Source: Trissonchulus latispiculum (Eukaryota; Nematoda; Enoplea; Enoplida; Ironidae). Taken from it: a stretch of 64,000 nt of DNA. The translations under genes were made by a program, and so were the position numbers. A model generated the notes under the pieces. It saw only the letters and a list, made by a program, of their open reading frames with translations. It searched no databases and was not told where the DNA came from. The stretch is from positions 57,314 through 121,313 of the forward strand of contig JASAND010006862.1 of the NCBI GenBank assembly GCA_030248195.1, in the 5' to 3' direction. Of the stretch, positions 38,917 through 51,575 are shown piece by piece; position 1 is the first letter of the stretch, and each line of letters starts with the position of its first letter.

Positions 38917-39894
38917 GGTCTAGCTCCCCTTACGTGCAGATATAGTTGTAGAAAGTGCAAGTATTGCCCGATTTCAGTCAAGTTTTTAGAAAATATATCG
39001 GGAATGAGCATAAATGTCCTGCAAAAACGCCAGCCACATAACATTCATGTCCAGTGAGAAACAGAAATTTGAAGTTCTAGAACTATATAGAGAAAATCAT
39101 TCCCAGAGACTATAATCATTTTAAAGCTTATTATGTGCTCTACAACTTTGCTTTTAGTCATAAGTCTCTAACTCTTATCGTTTTTTGAGCAGTGAATTTT
39201 TGATCAATTTTTGCTCGAAAATTGGTTATTTTTGACACGACCTTGCTGAAAACAGGTTTTGTCGAATTGGAGCCAGTGTACACTACAAGCGTAGGCAAGT
39301 TTATACTCAAAGGGCTTCGAAAGAGGCACAAATTAGGTTAATTTAGAGCCCTGTACACTGAATGAGTCTAAAGTTCTGGTCGAATAACTGATTTCGTCAA
39401 ATTGCGGCCAAAATCTTTTGGCCGAAGATTGCTCCACAACCAATGGGTGGATCTAAAAGATATTTTGCACACAGTATGTTTGGACAATTTGCCCGGGGCG
39501 GTTTTTTGTTTTTCTGTTTATCAGCCTCCAATCAAGAGCAATGATTTTTTAAAGTTGGATAAAATGCCAAATTTCCAGAAAATGCTCAATTTCTACATAC
39601 TGAAATGATATTTTGACAAAATCAAAAAACTGTCCCTCGAAAATTATCTCATAAACACGTTGGATACGACCATTTTCTTGTTGCTTAAAATTTTTGCAGA
39701 AAAAATTTTGGTCAAACATTGTGGCCGCGTTTGGTTAGTTTGCAAAAAATCCAAACTAGGTAGACACATTTCAATAATACCAAGCGACGAAAGAGATGCA
39801 AAGCTTCATTTTGATATGTCGCTCAATTCATAGCTCTCAATATTGAGTAAGTTATAGCATTCCAAAGTGGACTGAATGTAAGGGAAGTGCGACC
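38917..39894. mobile_element. Second TTAA-flanked non-autonomous element
   Basis: Bordered by TTAA at 38913-38916 and 39895-39898. Ends GGTCTAGCTCCCCTTACGTGCAG and, inverted, GGTCGCACTTCCCTTACATTCAG. About 1 kb, the same length class as 32671-33651, with no transposase. Confidence 0.72.
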
Positions 39895-39898
39895 TTAA

Positions 39899-40637
39899 GG
39901 GTGGCAAAATTAACTAAAAGTTCGATGTTTGAAAAGCTGGCTAGTCTTTTGCCATATAGCAGTATTAGGTTTGGTGCAAAATAGTTTAAACCTTCAAAGA
40001 ATTCTACGCTATGTAGCGTCCTGTGGAGCCTTCACAAGTTGATGTTGACAATCCAAAACTCTCCATGGTATGCATGCAAATTTCGCTGTGCCCTGAACAC
40101 TATTTGTAAAGTACCGTGCCCAAATTTTGCAGACATAGTCCTGACATATAGTGCTTTGATATCGTGTACAGTACGTAATCTCAAAACCAATGTATTCTAT
40201 TTTTGTACTATACGATCTAAGGCAGAAAGTTTGCTCGTGGTAGGTCCATTCGGGTGTAGGTTAGCTAATGTCATAAGAACTGAGGCTAACCAAATGAGCC
40301 CAAATTTTCTCCAGTTAATGCGCCTTTAATCCAGTTAATCTGACTCAATTTGTGTAAAAATCACTTGTTTTTGTTAATCCCTGCGTTCGCGGTGCTTGAT
40401 TACGTTATCAATATTATTGCTGTTGTTTGATGCCATTTCGAAGATATTGAGTCAATTACTCCACAGTACTTTGGCAGAATCGTCTGAAACGTTTCATATT
40501 ACAAGGCAGTGGGTGTACCAAGATGTGCAGGAAGTTAGATCACTAATGCTCGCTCCAGTCATTAGAAGTCCTGAATTACTTTCTTGAAGTACTGGTAAAT
40601 CGCTCCTAAGAGCTCTAAGACAGTTGTATGTAAGCAT
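39899..40637. other. Host DNA between mobile elements, no gene seen
   Basis: Short frames only; nothing supported. Confidence 0.4.
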
Positions 40638-41172
40638 TGTGAAGTATTTTCCGATATTTCCTTTGGTTTTCGTCTAAATTCATCTAACATGCAGCGCTAT
40701 CTTTACGAACAGTAAATTAAACTTGTACTCTTGTGTGGGAACCTCTTAAAATTCTAGTCTAAGCGCTCAAAAGAAGTCAGTCTAATGATTACGCGCTTAC
40801 TGGGAGGTCGGATGTCTCTTTATCTCTCTCGTCTCTCTACTTCGAATGGAATCACCCGTCCAGTTTGGAGTTTGTCCGGACTTCGGTCTTTGTCTGTTTT
40901 GGCCCCGATTTGTGCTATTGTTTTGATTTTTCTCATTTCGGTGAACTATTTGCTTTGAATTTCCCTTCTTTTCTGGATGTGAAAATTCGGTTTGTTGTTA
41001 ATTTCACAATTTTGTTACAAAAGTAAACTCCCGGTACTTTTTAGATTGCCGTCGACTTTTGCAGTAGGTTAGGGTAAGCGGACTTGGATTATTCGGACAT
41101 GCGCACACTCACGGACCTTCAACCTTCAGTCTATTTAATCATTTAATTACTGCGACGAGCGTAATTTCTACA
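40638..41172 (+). repeat. 5' LTR
   Basis: Direct copy of 48499-49054 with minor differences, including an AATTCTTAAAATT-adjacent indel near 40740. The following ACTGGCCACC may be the primer binding site; the matching tRNA was not identified. Confidence 0.88.
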
Positions 41173-42239
41173 ACTGGCCACCGTTTTCACAGGTGAGTAG
41201 TATGCCCAACTTCTCTCGTCCGCTTACCCGGAATCTAAAACGCTTTCAAAACAAAATTGTTCGCTTAATTTCTGAAATTTCCCCAAATTGGGCACCAGGC
41301 GTTTCTGAATTTTTTGAGCCGAAATTGGAAACATTTTTTACCGGGGGGTCGGAGATCGGGGGAATTATTCCCCTCCCCCCAAAATAATTCGGGACCACCC
41401 CTCCCCCAAAATGATTCGAGACCACCCCTCCCCAAAATTTGGGACCACCCCTCCCCCAAAAATTGGGACTAACCCTCCCCCCAAAATCAGGTTCCCAAGC
41501 CCAGTCAGGCATTGCATATCCCCCAAATTTGGATTATTCAAATCCAGAAAATTCCAAGAAAATTTTTGATAACTTTATTTCGCCTCGTTTTGATGTCGTG
41601 CAGAGTACGCAAAGTGTTCTTCCCGCAATGGGATTGGGAAATGGGGCGGCCTCTAATGGTGTGCCTGGGCCGTTGTCTAGGCAAGCCGGAGATAGACCCC
41701 CCTTTCCCAACAAATTCAAAATTCACCCCTTCCTCCACATTATTACCCCTCTCAACCCTGGCAAGGTGGGGCTGAGGCTCCTCCCCCCAAAGTACGTATT
41801 CTCTCCGGTCTCCCCTGGCCCCGTCTGATGTTGTCGGGACACTCTACCGACAGGTCGGAAACCGAGCGTACCCGCCTCCTACGAGTTACTCTCCCGGCAG
41901 GTCGAAAACGGAACCCCTTCCCCCCGATGGGTTCAAATTTTCAACAAAATGTTGAACAAATGTTGTAGTTCCGTCTGGCGTTGTCGGAATACTCTCCCGG
42001 CAGGTCAGAAACGGAACCCGTCCCCCTCCTATAGGCTCAAATTCTCAACAAAATTTTGGGAAAAATGTTATATGTTCAGAAAATGGGTCTGTATATAATT
42101 CAGTCCATAGTCGGTTCGGTTATTTTGGTCGACGGGGGGTTTGGAATCGAAAAAATATCCCCGTACCCTATATGGAGCAGAAAATTGGTGGGAGGCAATA
42201 CGGTTTAAAGTTTTAAAGGATGTGCCCCGTTATGACCCA

Positions 42240-43060
42240 AAATACGTATTTTCGAAAATTGGCTTCCCCAGTTTGAGTCTGCCGTAGTCGTTCACTCTAT
42301 TCCGGAAAGCCGTTGGGGGCGCTTGTTACGGAATAAATTGTCCGGGAAAGCCCAAGTTTTTGCATTTAAATGCGGACCAAAGGTCGTTGAGTCTTACGAA
42401 GAATTTTTGGAACTATTAAAATCACAGTTTCCCAAACCACAGCGTTCGTTGCGGGAGTAGATTTTGGCATTTGCACACCGGAAGCAGCTCCCCAATGAAT
42501 CTGTACATCATTATATTTCCGAATTGCAGGCGATGGCCCTCGACCTTTGGAATACGCAGAAGGAGCGGGAACAAGAATGTGTTCAGCAGCTCTTTGCAGG
42601 GGTCCAAGACAAATTTGCTTCCGCTTTGGCTTCTCTTTTTCTTGATGAACAGCTCACTATGCAAGACGTTCGCCGGGTCATAGACCGTTTGGAGTCACGG
42701 GAGGCACGCCCCCCGGAGGGAGACACTCTCTCCTATGACTTGCCAGTTTATTATGTTCAGGAGGGGGGCACCGCTAAAAAAACCGCAACCTCAAACAATT
42801 CCGACATTCCATAACAGCCAAACTTGGAAGTCGCAGCTTCTCGTCTGGGGTTCCGAGAAATGAAAAACTGGTTTGAACAACATATCCAAGAAGCCTTGAG
42901 TAAGTGGGACGAAGAAAAAAGGAAAAAGTTTTCTGCCCCGTGCAAATACTGCAAAAGACGCGGCCACCCACCGAAAAATGTTGGGACCGTTAATATCCGT
43001 CCAAGGCTCCCCCGGACTATAAAAACCGTCCTTCCCCGGAAAGGGTTGATCACGTAACTT
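42240..43060 (+). pseudogene. Gag-like region of the LTR element
   Basis: Around 42350-42460 the frame reads V-E-S-Y-E-E-F-L-E-L-L-K-S-Q-F-P, then a stop, then (42464-42814) an intact helical Gag-type segment S-V-H-H-Y-I-S-E-L-Q..E-C-V-Q-Q-L-F-A-G-V..R-V-I-D-R-L-E-S. A single C-K-Y-C-K-R-R-G-H-P-P-K-N zinc-knuckle-like motif follows in another frame near 42945-42975. Confidence 0.65.
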
Positions 43061-43062
43061 AT

Positions 43063-43494
43063 ATGTCAAATACGTACCCTGTTCAGTATGCAGGACTTCC
43101 TCCCTATCAGCAACAATATCACCCCATAAATTATGCCCCGGCTCCTCTCTCGTCACAGTACGGACTCCCACCTACCAACTCACCTCCAGTTCAATTTTCT
43201 GCTCCTGTTCTGGCCCTTCCACCCCCACCAAACTTGGAAAATCAGGGTGGCTATGTGGGCGGGCAAAATTCTCAGCCAACGGCAATTTCAGCTCCGGCCA
43301 CTACAACTCCGGCCCTATATCAACGTACAGTACTTATGCAAAATGCAGGTGTTCCGGAACTTTCTCAAAATTTTCTACGAGCCTCGGATTCGGGGGTTTC
43401 AGCGCCGGCTGCACCTCGTTCTACTGAGAGGACACCTCCGGCTTCACATGGGGTTACTGCGGAGCAGGCTAATCAAATTTTGAGCCAGTTTTAA
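43063..43494 (+). CDS. Pro/Gln/Ser-rich low-complexity frame of the LTR element
   Basis: A 143-codon open frame rich in Pro, Tyr, Gln and Ala lies between the zinc-knuckle remnant and the protease. It is probably a disordered Gag or linker segment. No enzyme motifs. Confidence 0.35.
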   Translation: MSNTYPVQYAGLPPYQQQYHPINYAPAPLSSQYGLPPTNSPPVQFSAPVLALPPPPNLENQGGYVGGQNSQPTAISAPATTTPALYQRTVLMQNAGVPELSQNFLRASDSGVSAPAAPRSTERTPPASHGVTAEQANQILSQF

Positions 43495-44069
43495 ATTGGT
43501 ATGGTTTCTGATCAGCTTGGTGGCGCAGCTTCTCCAGGGGGGGAGGGCCCCTCTGAGCCTGACCACTACCCGCCTGATTCAGTCGATTCATCAAATATTC
43601 CAGATTTTGATTATACTTTTACGAAGTCCCAGTTGTCGAATGTTTTTTTCAAAAATGGTTGAAAACTTTACTACCTTGCGATTCACAGAGATACTTTTAA
43701 TTCTTTATTTTATACTTTATTCTTGTATTCACAGAGATACTTTTAATTTTATGCAAGAATATCTTCAGGCCCTGTCAAACCAAATGCAAGAAATGGCGTC
43801 TTTATTCCAACGTTTATGTCCAAATCAGTCGGAATTCGACTCAGTCATGCTTGACAAAAAACAGCCTCCTCCCTCTTGGACCACGGGTCGTTTTTCCAAT
43901 GTCCAGGAGACGGGTACCTCTCGTTGCCACAGGCTCGAAAGTAATTTTGTGGGGACAAAAACCGAAGAAACTATCAGTCCAACGGTCTCACAGCAGCCAG
44001 AAAAAACCCAAATTAGAGATCCGACATCAGATGCAGTAACTCCGGGAGGGTCCACCGGAAGTGAATCCG

Positions 44070-44541
44070 AGCAAGTACTGGCGGCAACAGACAATATCCC
44101 AGCTATACTCGCCACCTCCGGGGGGACCAAAATTTTGGCTATTATTGACACTGGGGCTATTGACTCTATATCCATTATCAGCCCCCGGACAGTTAAGAGA
44201 ATTTTGAAAGGGGCGCCAATGTTCAATTTCATAAACCGGACCCCATCACCGCAGTGACATCTAGCGACGCGCAGTTAAAAATTTCTGCCAAAGTTTTCGT
44301 AATCTTTACGGTGGGGCGTAAAGAATATGGGTGGTCTTTTCATATGGCTCCTGACTTTTCTCGTGAGATGCTCATAGGAACCGATTTCATGAAAAGTTTT
44401 CACTGGGATTTGTTATTTTCTACAAATGAGGTTAACATGCAAGGAATACACCACCCATTATTGTCATCAGCAGAAATTTTCTCGGAATTTGTTGCAAATT
44501 GGTGTAACGACCCGCCTGCGGTGATGTATGTAGATGTGTGA
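44070..44541 (+). pseudogene. Retropepsin-like aspartic protease of the LTR element
   Basis: The catalytic motif I-L-A-I-I-D-T-G-A-I-D-S lies near 44130-44170. After a frame change at about 44250 comes the partner segment S-R-E-M-L-I-G-T-D-F-M, which fits the second conserved retropepsin motif (I-L-G-x-D-F). Upstream sequence is Ser/Thr/Pro-rich. Confidence 0.68.
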
Positions 44542-45240
44542 TCCAATGTATCCAGGGTGTAACAATTGGCGGTGCACATTGGACGATTTTCCGGAGTGAA
44601 TCTGTGCATGCAATCACATTAATCACATTAATTTTTTAATCGCATTGGTAAGAACATTTTTGGATTCGCTACTGGGGCGCACTGGGCTGGCTGCAGACGG
44701 CACGACGCGCTCTGGGTCTGGGAAGGGGTGAAATTCGATTCCTTTACTATGAAATTTTCATTTTTTGTTAGTAGAACTGGGAAAAGCCTGACAATTCATT
44801 CTCACGTTTCTTCTCATGGAAATATTCCCTTGGGTCGGCCAAAGCGCGCCGGTCGGTTCAAGGCAAAATTTGTATCCTATCAAACTGAAAGTGAAAATGT
44901 GCATGGAAATTCAACAGTTGAACCAAGTGGGGGTATACGTAGATGTTTAGTGTCTATAATTTTTTGTTCTAACACAACCTGTTTTAAAAAGGTCGGGGTC
45001 AACCTTTCAAAATCTGTCCCGGTATTGTGTGTCGGTCTTCCCAGAGCCTAAGGAGTAAAACCTCGAGGGGTGGTCAAAAGTCACTAACAAGGGTGAACAA
45101 TTTTTTGTGCTGAGGTCGGCACAGGCAAAAATGAAAATGGATCGGGGAGGCCACAGCTTTCTGTAAAAGAAGCGATGACCATGCCATTTCCAAAAACCGT
45201 AACGGAAACAATTTTGGTTCAGGCAATTTTGCCCTAGGTC

Positions 45241-45340
45241 ACTGTTCACCCTGTTCACCTGGTTTTACTGTGCCGACCTCGGCACAGATTCAATGTTCAC
45301 CCTGTTCACCTTGTTTTACTATGCCGACCTCGGCACAGAA
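45241..45340. repeat. Direct repeat with CTGTGCCGACCTCGGCACAG palindrome
   Basis: Two adjacent copies of TGTTCACCCTGTTCACCTKGTTTTACTRTGCCGACCTCGGCACAG. A mirrored relative GTGCTGAGGTCGGCACAG occurs at about 45107. Inside the LTR element. Confidence 0.75.
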
Positions 45341-45619
45341 TCGAAAGGATCCCTGGACTCAGGTGGAGGATAGCCCAGGAGTTTCTGAGCATAACTCGCT
45401 AATTGGAATGGATTTCGGTCGGCACTGTAAAAAAAAATTTGTTCGCGAGACTCGGATGCCCTCCGTACTATCTTCACTCTGTCAAGTCGATCGCCTTTCT
45501 AAAATGATTACTGCTTTGTTCTGGGTCTATTTAAATCTTGGAAACTGGCGTGTCATTCGACTCTCCCGGAAGGCATCCAGGGTCTTTTGCACATCCTTGT
45601 TAACTACGTGGTCCGGCTA

Positions 45620-48498
45620 GATTCGTGTTGTTTTATAAGTTTACGTCTAATTAACCTTGTTTAATCAGTTTTCAATTCTTAATCTAAACTTTTGCTAAAA
45701 TGTAACTAATTCTTTTCGTTTTGTGTTTTAGGTTCCAATTCCCTTGGGTTGCCGGTACGGGTCCAGGTCCAAGTATGTGGTATTTGTATTCTTGTATTCT
45801 TGTATTCTTTATTCTTGTATTCTTGTATTCTTCTATATTGTGGGGGTAGGATTGTGATTCTTTATTCTTGGTTTAAAAACTCTTTGCTTGTCCAAAAATA
45901 TGTTTTGCTTTATTTGGGAAAAATTTCTTTTTAAAGCAAATGTGACTAAGTGACATTGATGAGCCATGCCCCTCCGGTACTAGGGGCAAATAGGGGTTTA
46001 GCTTTTAAAACTGGCTGGACGTTCGCGCAGGCTGTCTCCTGCTGATCTGTCGGGGGCTCCGCGGTTCCGCTCTGTGGGGCCAAGGATCCCTCGTCTGGTC
46101 CAGCAGGAGATCAAATTTTGCTGACGCAACAAAAACTCCGCGGTGAATTTTTATGTTAGAACGCATAATGCTCAGAGAAAAACTCATAGATAAAATTTGA
46201 TGTCCTGCCGTCGGAAGCATTTTTCATTGTTGCAGAAATTGGTTGTTTGGGACCTCTGGGGGACCGGGTTGGCAGCGGCTCATCATGTACGCGATGCGGG
46301 TCGTACGTATGTCCTTGGCCCGTACTGGCAGGGGTGCTTGCTTGTTTTCATCTATTAACCTGCTATGTGTGGTTTGGGGGGCTACAGATGTCTATTACTC
46401 GAGTACCCTGGACCACCTTCTTTTTCGTGAAATTCTTGTGATTTTTTCTAAGATGCTTTTGCTTTCCGTGTTTCACTCTTTTGCTACGACAAACCATTAC
46501 CTGAATTTTCTAAATTCTTGTGAATGTTTTCCAGGGCCTGCTGGAGGGTACTCGAGGACTTGTTTTACCTCATATTCTTTCAAATTCTTTTGCCCTTTTT
46601 ACCTTTTTACCTTCACCATTTTACTCAAATTGAATTTGGTCATTTTACTCAGGCAATAGTACTGCGGTTTTCTACCGTCTCGTACCTCGGCGGGTCCGTG
46701 GTTTCTCGCCACCTGTGCCTTGCTTATGGCAAGCCCGGACCGGCACCTTAGACTCCGTAGTTTATACTTTCGATTTCTTTAATTTCGGCGCAGTCTACGG
46801 TCGCTGGTTGCCTGGATACTCTCTAGGCAGCAGTAGCCGAAGGCTCGCGTCTCCTCTTCCCTAAATTAATCGGGCCCTTATGTTGTGTTGTATTGGCCAG
46901 TGTGCCTTATGTTTGTGACCTTGTGGCCTCTTTGCCTTATACATATTATTATTAGCGTTATTTTTCTACTGTAGGCCTCTGTGCCGTATGTTATTCTATA
47001 CGCAATGCTTTACTTAATCTTTTTGTTTGTTGTTTCATTACTATAACATGTCCCACTCCCTCCCCCAGTCCCTCTTCTGCGGCGAGTTCCCCTTTTTCTG
47101 ATGCTATAAATGTTCTGTAAATTGCTCATGCCCCTTGATTGTGCTAATGGCCCGAAGGATTCTGTGGTTGGTGGTGGGCCCGAAGGCGTGGGTTGGCCCG
47201 GTACTTGGTGATTTGTGGGCCTGGATAGTCTTGATTGGCCGGTGATTGGTGCTTGGGCTGGAGCGGCTTGCGCCGTGGGGCGCCCGCTCCCCTTCCGGAG
47301 GTCTGGTCCGACGTTGGCTGTGGGGTCTACCCCCTACAGTATGGCTCTCGGCAGCCTCCCTGGCCTATAAACTGTGAACTTTTCATTACATCTGTCATTG
47401 TTGTGATTTTGTGTATTCCGGTTGTCCCCTACTCTTGTCCGCTCCCCTTCCCCTTTCCCTTCTTTTTCTAACTTGTGTTGTGTTTTTTCATTCCGTATAT
47501 ACGCTATATTTTTGTTTGACAGCTTTAATAGGTTGGGGGGAATTCATTTGGGTTATATTTTATGGGGATTTTCGTTCGATTATTACCTTTCAAATTTCTA
47601 TTGACTTCTTCAAATTTCTACTCATTTCTATATTCTCTTTAGAGATTCTTTCCAAAAGGCTGCCCTCTAGTTCGGCTAGTCCGTCCTATAACATGTCGTA
47701 TATTATCCTTTTCTAACTGTTTTTGTTTTTGATTTTACAAGTGTACCGCGGGTTTATTCGTCATAATTTGTACTGCCATTTTTGCCTTCCATTTTGCCAT
47801 TCTCGGTGCAGCTAAAATTTAATATGTATATGCTTTACGTCGTGCAGCCTTATTCTTGGCATTTATACAGATTCGCGCATAATATGTTTACTCCGGAAGA
47901 GGCTTCCCTGGATTGTATATGATTATGACATTTTGCTATTTTCCCGAAATTTCTCATAACTTTCTATAAATTTTCCGTTGGAGTAGCCTCCCCGAAGCAT
48001 CTCTATATACTATATTTTTCATCTATAGCTGGGTTTAAATTTCTATTTCTTTCTCTTGCATAGTAATGTATAGAAATACGGTATAGTTTTGTAGTTTCTT
48101 AGAAATGTATAGTTTTGGGTTCTTATATTTGTGATGTTTCTGAATTGAGTTTCCCCATGTTTTGCAAATTTTTCGGGTTACTCTCCCTTTCGGAACCTGC
48201 GCTCCCGTCGCGGCTGAAGGGTTATTTGTCTTCTTTGTGTTGAGTCCATGTACTCTATAAATGTTTATGTTTTGTCCCGGCACGTGCCGAAGTAGTTTTA
48301 CCCGTGTCTCGAAAACAAACCCCTAACATTTGGCAAAGCCAGGGGCTCGAGTGAGATACAGTTTTAAATCTTTCTGCTTTTGTAAAACGACGTTTTATCT
48401 TTACTAGTACCTAAGTTACGTAGGCTAACCATCATTTTTATTACTAATTTTGCCCGGAGGCCGCGGCGACGGCGCGCGTTTCAAAAGAGGGGGTAATC
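45620..48498. other. Non-coding 3' part of the LTR element
   Basis: No convincing coding sequence. It contains (TTCTTGTA)n tracts near 45785-45830 and pyrimidine-rich segments. Expected pol motifs are not visible. Confidence 0.5.
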
Positions 48499-49054
48499 TG
48501 TGAAGTATTGTCCGATATTTCCTTTGATTTTCGTCTAAATTCATCTAAAATGCAGCGCTATCTTTACGAACAGTAAATGAAAATTGTACTCTTGTGTGGG
48601 AACCTCGGTTCCTTAGCTAATTCTTAAAATTCTAGTCTAAGCGCTCAAAAGAAGTCAGTCTAACGATTACGCGCTTACTGGGAGGTCGGGTGTCTCTTTT
48701 TCTCTCTCGTCTCTCTACTTCGATTGGAATCACCCGTCCAGTTTGGGGTTTGCCCGGACTTCGGTCTTTGTCTGTTTTGGCCCCGATTTATATATGCTAT
48801 TGTTTTGATTTTTCTTATTTGGGTGAGCTATTTGCTTTGAATTTCCCTTCTTTTCTGGATGTGAAAATTCGGTTTGTTGTTAATTTCACAACTTTGTTAT
48901 AAAAGTAAACTCGCGGTACTTTTTAGATTGCCGTCGACTTTTGCAGTAGGTTAGGGTAAGCGGACTTGGATTATTCGGACATGCGCACACTCACGGACCT
49001 TCAAGCTTCAGTCTATTTAATCATTTAATTACTGCGACGAGCGTAATTTCCACA
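48499..49054 (+). repeat. 3' LTR
   Basis: Direct copy of the 5' LTR, 20 bases longer through an insertion near 48607. Confidence 0.88.
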
Positions 49055-50465
49055 GCATATACTGAACGAATGAAGCGTCATATCGAAAGACGGATTTTAT
49101 ATTCGGATTCCCAGGAGGTCAAATAACCCTTATGGGCACTGTTTTGACCCCATTTTTACGGCGCTTAGCTAGCTTTTCAGGTGAGTTTCTCTGGTGACGC
49201 TTTCTAAAAATTTCAATGTTCAAAATAATGTACAAGGAAGCACGGCGTGTTAAGATGATAGCCTAGTCTAGCTAGGTTTAGGACGGTCTTCAAGAAGAAG
49301 CCTATTAAAATCCTATATCGCTCACACAGGTAGCTATCTCGGAAGGGTGGCAATAGGCGACAGCGTCTCCTGAGACAATCAGCCTAAAATATAGGGTAGT
49401 TCTTAACAAAAAGTGAGCTAGCACGCTAACCGAAGAAGATAAGCCCTGGAAGCTTAGCCACAGTTTGCCCCCTATCAGCGTCAAATAACTAGTAAAAAGC
49501 TGGGGACTGCCAATTTTATTACATCAAAAACGGCACACGGTCACCTCGCAACTTTTTGCCAATTTTCAAACTTTGACCTGTTATTGCTGAAGAAGGAAAC
49601 AACGTTCGAAAGCCGGAATACTTTTAATATTTAGTACTAGTAACAGTAAACATACGAGGCAAAAAGTTTCAAAATCGGTCAAAGCCATTAATCTACCAGA
49701 GCTGAAAAATCCTTTTTGAAAAACCCATTTTTGCACCAAAAATTGGGACTTTGACGTCCTGTCTAAAACGGTGTATGAGATATATTGTTGCCCACCCTAA
49801 ACTTATTTACTTTGATATGTTGGCTTGCGATGTGCGAAAATAGCGAAAAAAATAATAAAAAATAATTGTGCCAACCCGTTCGCAGCCCCCCCCCTTAACT
49901 AACTTGCAGCAGCGGAAAATCCGATTGAGAAAGTTTAAGGCTAGCAAATGTCACTTCGTTGGAAATTTATATGGACCACCGCCGCTGCTTATTTGTCACC
50001 GCAACAAATTTTGTGCCGTATTTTATTGATTGGGTGGATTCAATACTAGGATTGTGATCAAAGGAATCGAACTATTGCATAAAAACTATTGTTCCATGAA
50101 GTGCCGTATAAAAATGTTGTCGACAATCAATCAGTAAGAACAAAATAATGTTGATATTGAGCTAATAACAAGCTTCTATTTTATTTAAAATTATGTAAAA
50201 CATTTTCAGTGAGAACGTCTTCTAAAAGGTCGGTATTTATTATAACAATTGGCATGCCATTGCAATTACTCCTAATCCTTGCTTGTGTATGTCGCATGTG
50301 TCATATTAACATGAAGCGAGGATTGAGACATTGCTTGCCCATTGCCCAACTACTTTCGGAGCCGCCTTAGTTTTGCAACTTCTACTTACCGCTATTGGAA
50401 ATTAAGTTGACTTCGTGTACCGCCGTTTATTTCCTCCTAGCAGCTCAATTATTGGTATCAGCCAG
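49055..50465. other. Host DNA, no gene recognised
   Basis: No supported coding region. A C-run occurs at 49887-49896. Confidence 0.4.
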
Positions 50466-50756
50466 GGCCGCGTTGCAAAAGATTCTCCTAAGCCTAGGAG
50501 CGCTCCTAAGTTCAGCTTAGGTGCGCACTTAGGAGAATTGGGTTTCAGAAGAGATTCTCCTAAGCAAGGAGTGCTATCCACCACTCCTAACTTTTCTCCT
50601 AAGTTGCCTGAATTTAGCAGCAACGTCAGCTAAACTTAGGAGAATTTTTTTGAAACGGGTTTAGGAGGTCTCCTAACCTCCTCCTAGACAGCTCCCAGGC
50701 ATCCTCCTAAGTACTCTCTTAGGAGGATACTTAGGAGAATCTTTTGCAACGCACCC
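50466..50756. mobile_element. Palindromic MITE, copy 2
   Basis: Same family as 32187-32465, with internal CTCCTAAG/CTTAGGAG palindromes. Flanked by CAG on both sides (50463-50465 and 50757-50759). The right terminus is slightly degenerate (GCAACGCACC). Confidence 0.85.
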
Positions 50757-50886
50757 CAGACCAAACCAACATTTAGCTGTAGAAAAGAATATACCAAAAC
50801 ATAGAATAAAAACGATTTGGCAATAGTTGCTAAACAAGTTTAATAAACATCAAGGTGTTGTTGTCCGCTTACGTTTCATCAAGAGT

Positions 50887-51525
50887 GCATAATTGCACTA
50901 TATATAAGTAGAAGAGTAAGCCCCTAGAGGGCTCCTCTTCGTGACATTGCGTAACTGTGCTCCGACCACAGTACGCGAATGTTCCCCTGTTTGGTGGGGG
51001 GCATCGACAAGCATACCCCCTCCCCGCTTGGTGGGGGGTAGCAAAAACAGGTCCCAGTTTGGAGGGGGGGGGGTAGCCAAAAGGGGTCCCCGGTGGGGGG
51101 GGGGGGGGGAGGCTGAGGAGGGTCCCGGTTTGGGGGCTGGCGTCAAATCAGGCTAAGTTTGGCTGAATCTGATTTGCTGTTGGTGAACTCCCCAAACGGG
51201 AACCCTTTTGCGTACCGCCCCACCAAACGGGGACCCTTTTGCATACCCCCCCCCCCACTAAACGGGGACCCATTTTGGAAATAACTAGAAACTTCCGTAA
51301 TCCTCTGGTCTCCCCCCCAAACGGGGAGGGGCTCTCTACAGACTGATTGCCCGTTGGCTACCCCCCCCCTCCACCAAACGGAGGGGGGTATGCTTTGTCG
51401 AACAGAGCGACCCCCCACCAAACGGGGGAACATTCGCATATTGTGTGCGGAACACCGTTACGCGATGCTAAGTAGAGGCGCCCTCTAGTGGCTTACTCTT
51501 TTTCTTATATATAGTGCAATTATGC
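50887..51525. mobile_element. Foldback element with G/C-homopolymer repeats
   Basis: Inverted ends GCATAATTGCACTATATATAAG..AGTAAGCCMCTAGAGGGC (about 70 bases each). The inside has about ten copies of a CCAAACGGGG(A)ACC-type unit with long G or C runs. No transposase. Confidence 0.75.
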
Positions 51526-51575
51526 CGTCTTGGTTTCATTCTTAACAATATGCACGTATCACAATGCAAATCCAG

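Larger units (their letters stand above)
40638..49054 (+). mobile_element. LTR retrotransposon, 8.4 kb, gag-protease only
   Basis: Two direct LTRs (40638-41172 and 48499-49054) begin TGTGAAGTATT and end ..TTTCYACA, flanked by a GCAT duplication (40634-40637 and 49055-49058; AGCAT if one base is shared). A purine tract AAAAGAGGGGG precedes the 3' LTR. Inside are a Gag-like and a retropepsin-like frame, with stops. No reverse transcriptase, RNase H or integrase motif was seen in 45000-48498. It is non-autonomous or deleted. Confidence 0.88.

Noticed and set aside
43825..44232. 135-codon minus-strand frame in the LTR element
   Set aside because: Antisense to the retropepsin region, which has recognisable motifs on the plus strand.
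46243..46659. Hydrophobic 138-codon frame in the LTR element as a membrane (env) protein
   Set aside because: T-rich non-coding sequence gives Phe/Leu-rich translation; no signal peptide or conserved pattern.
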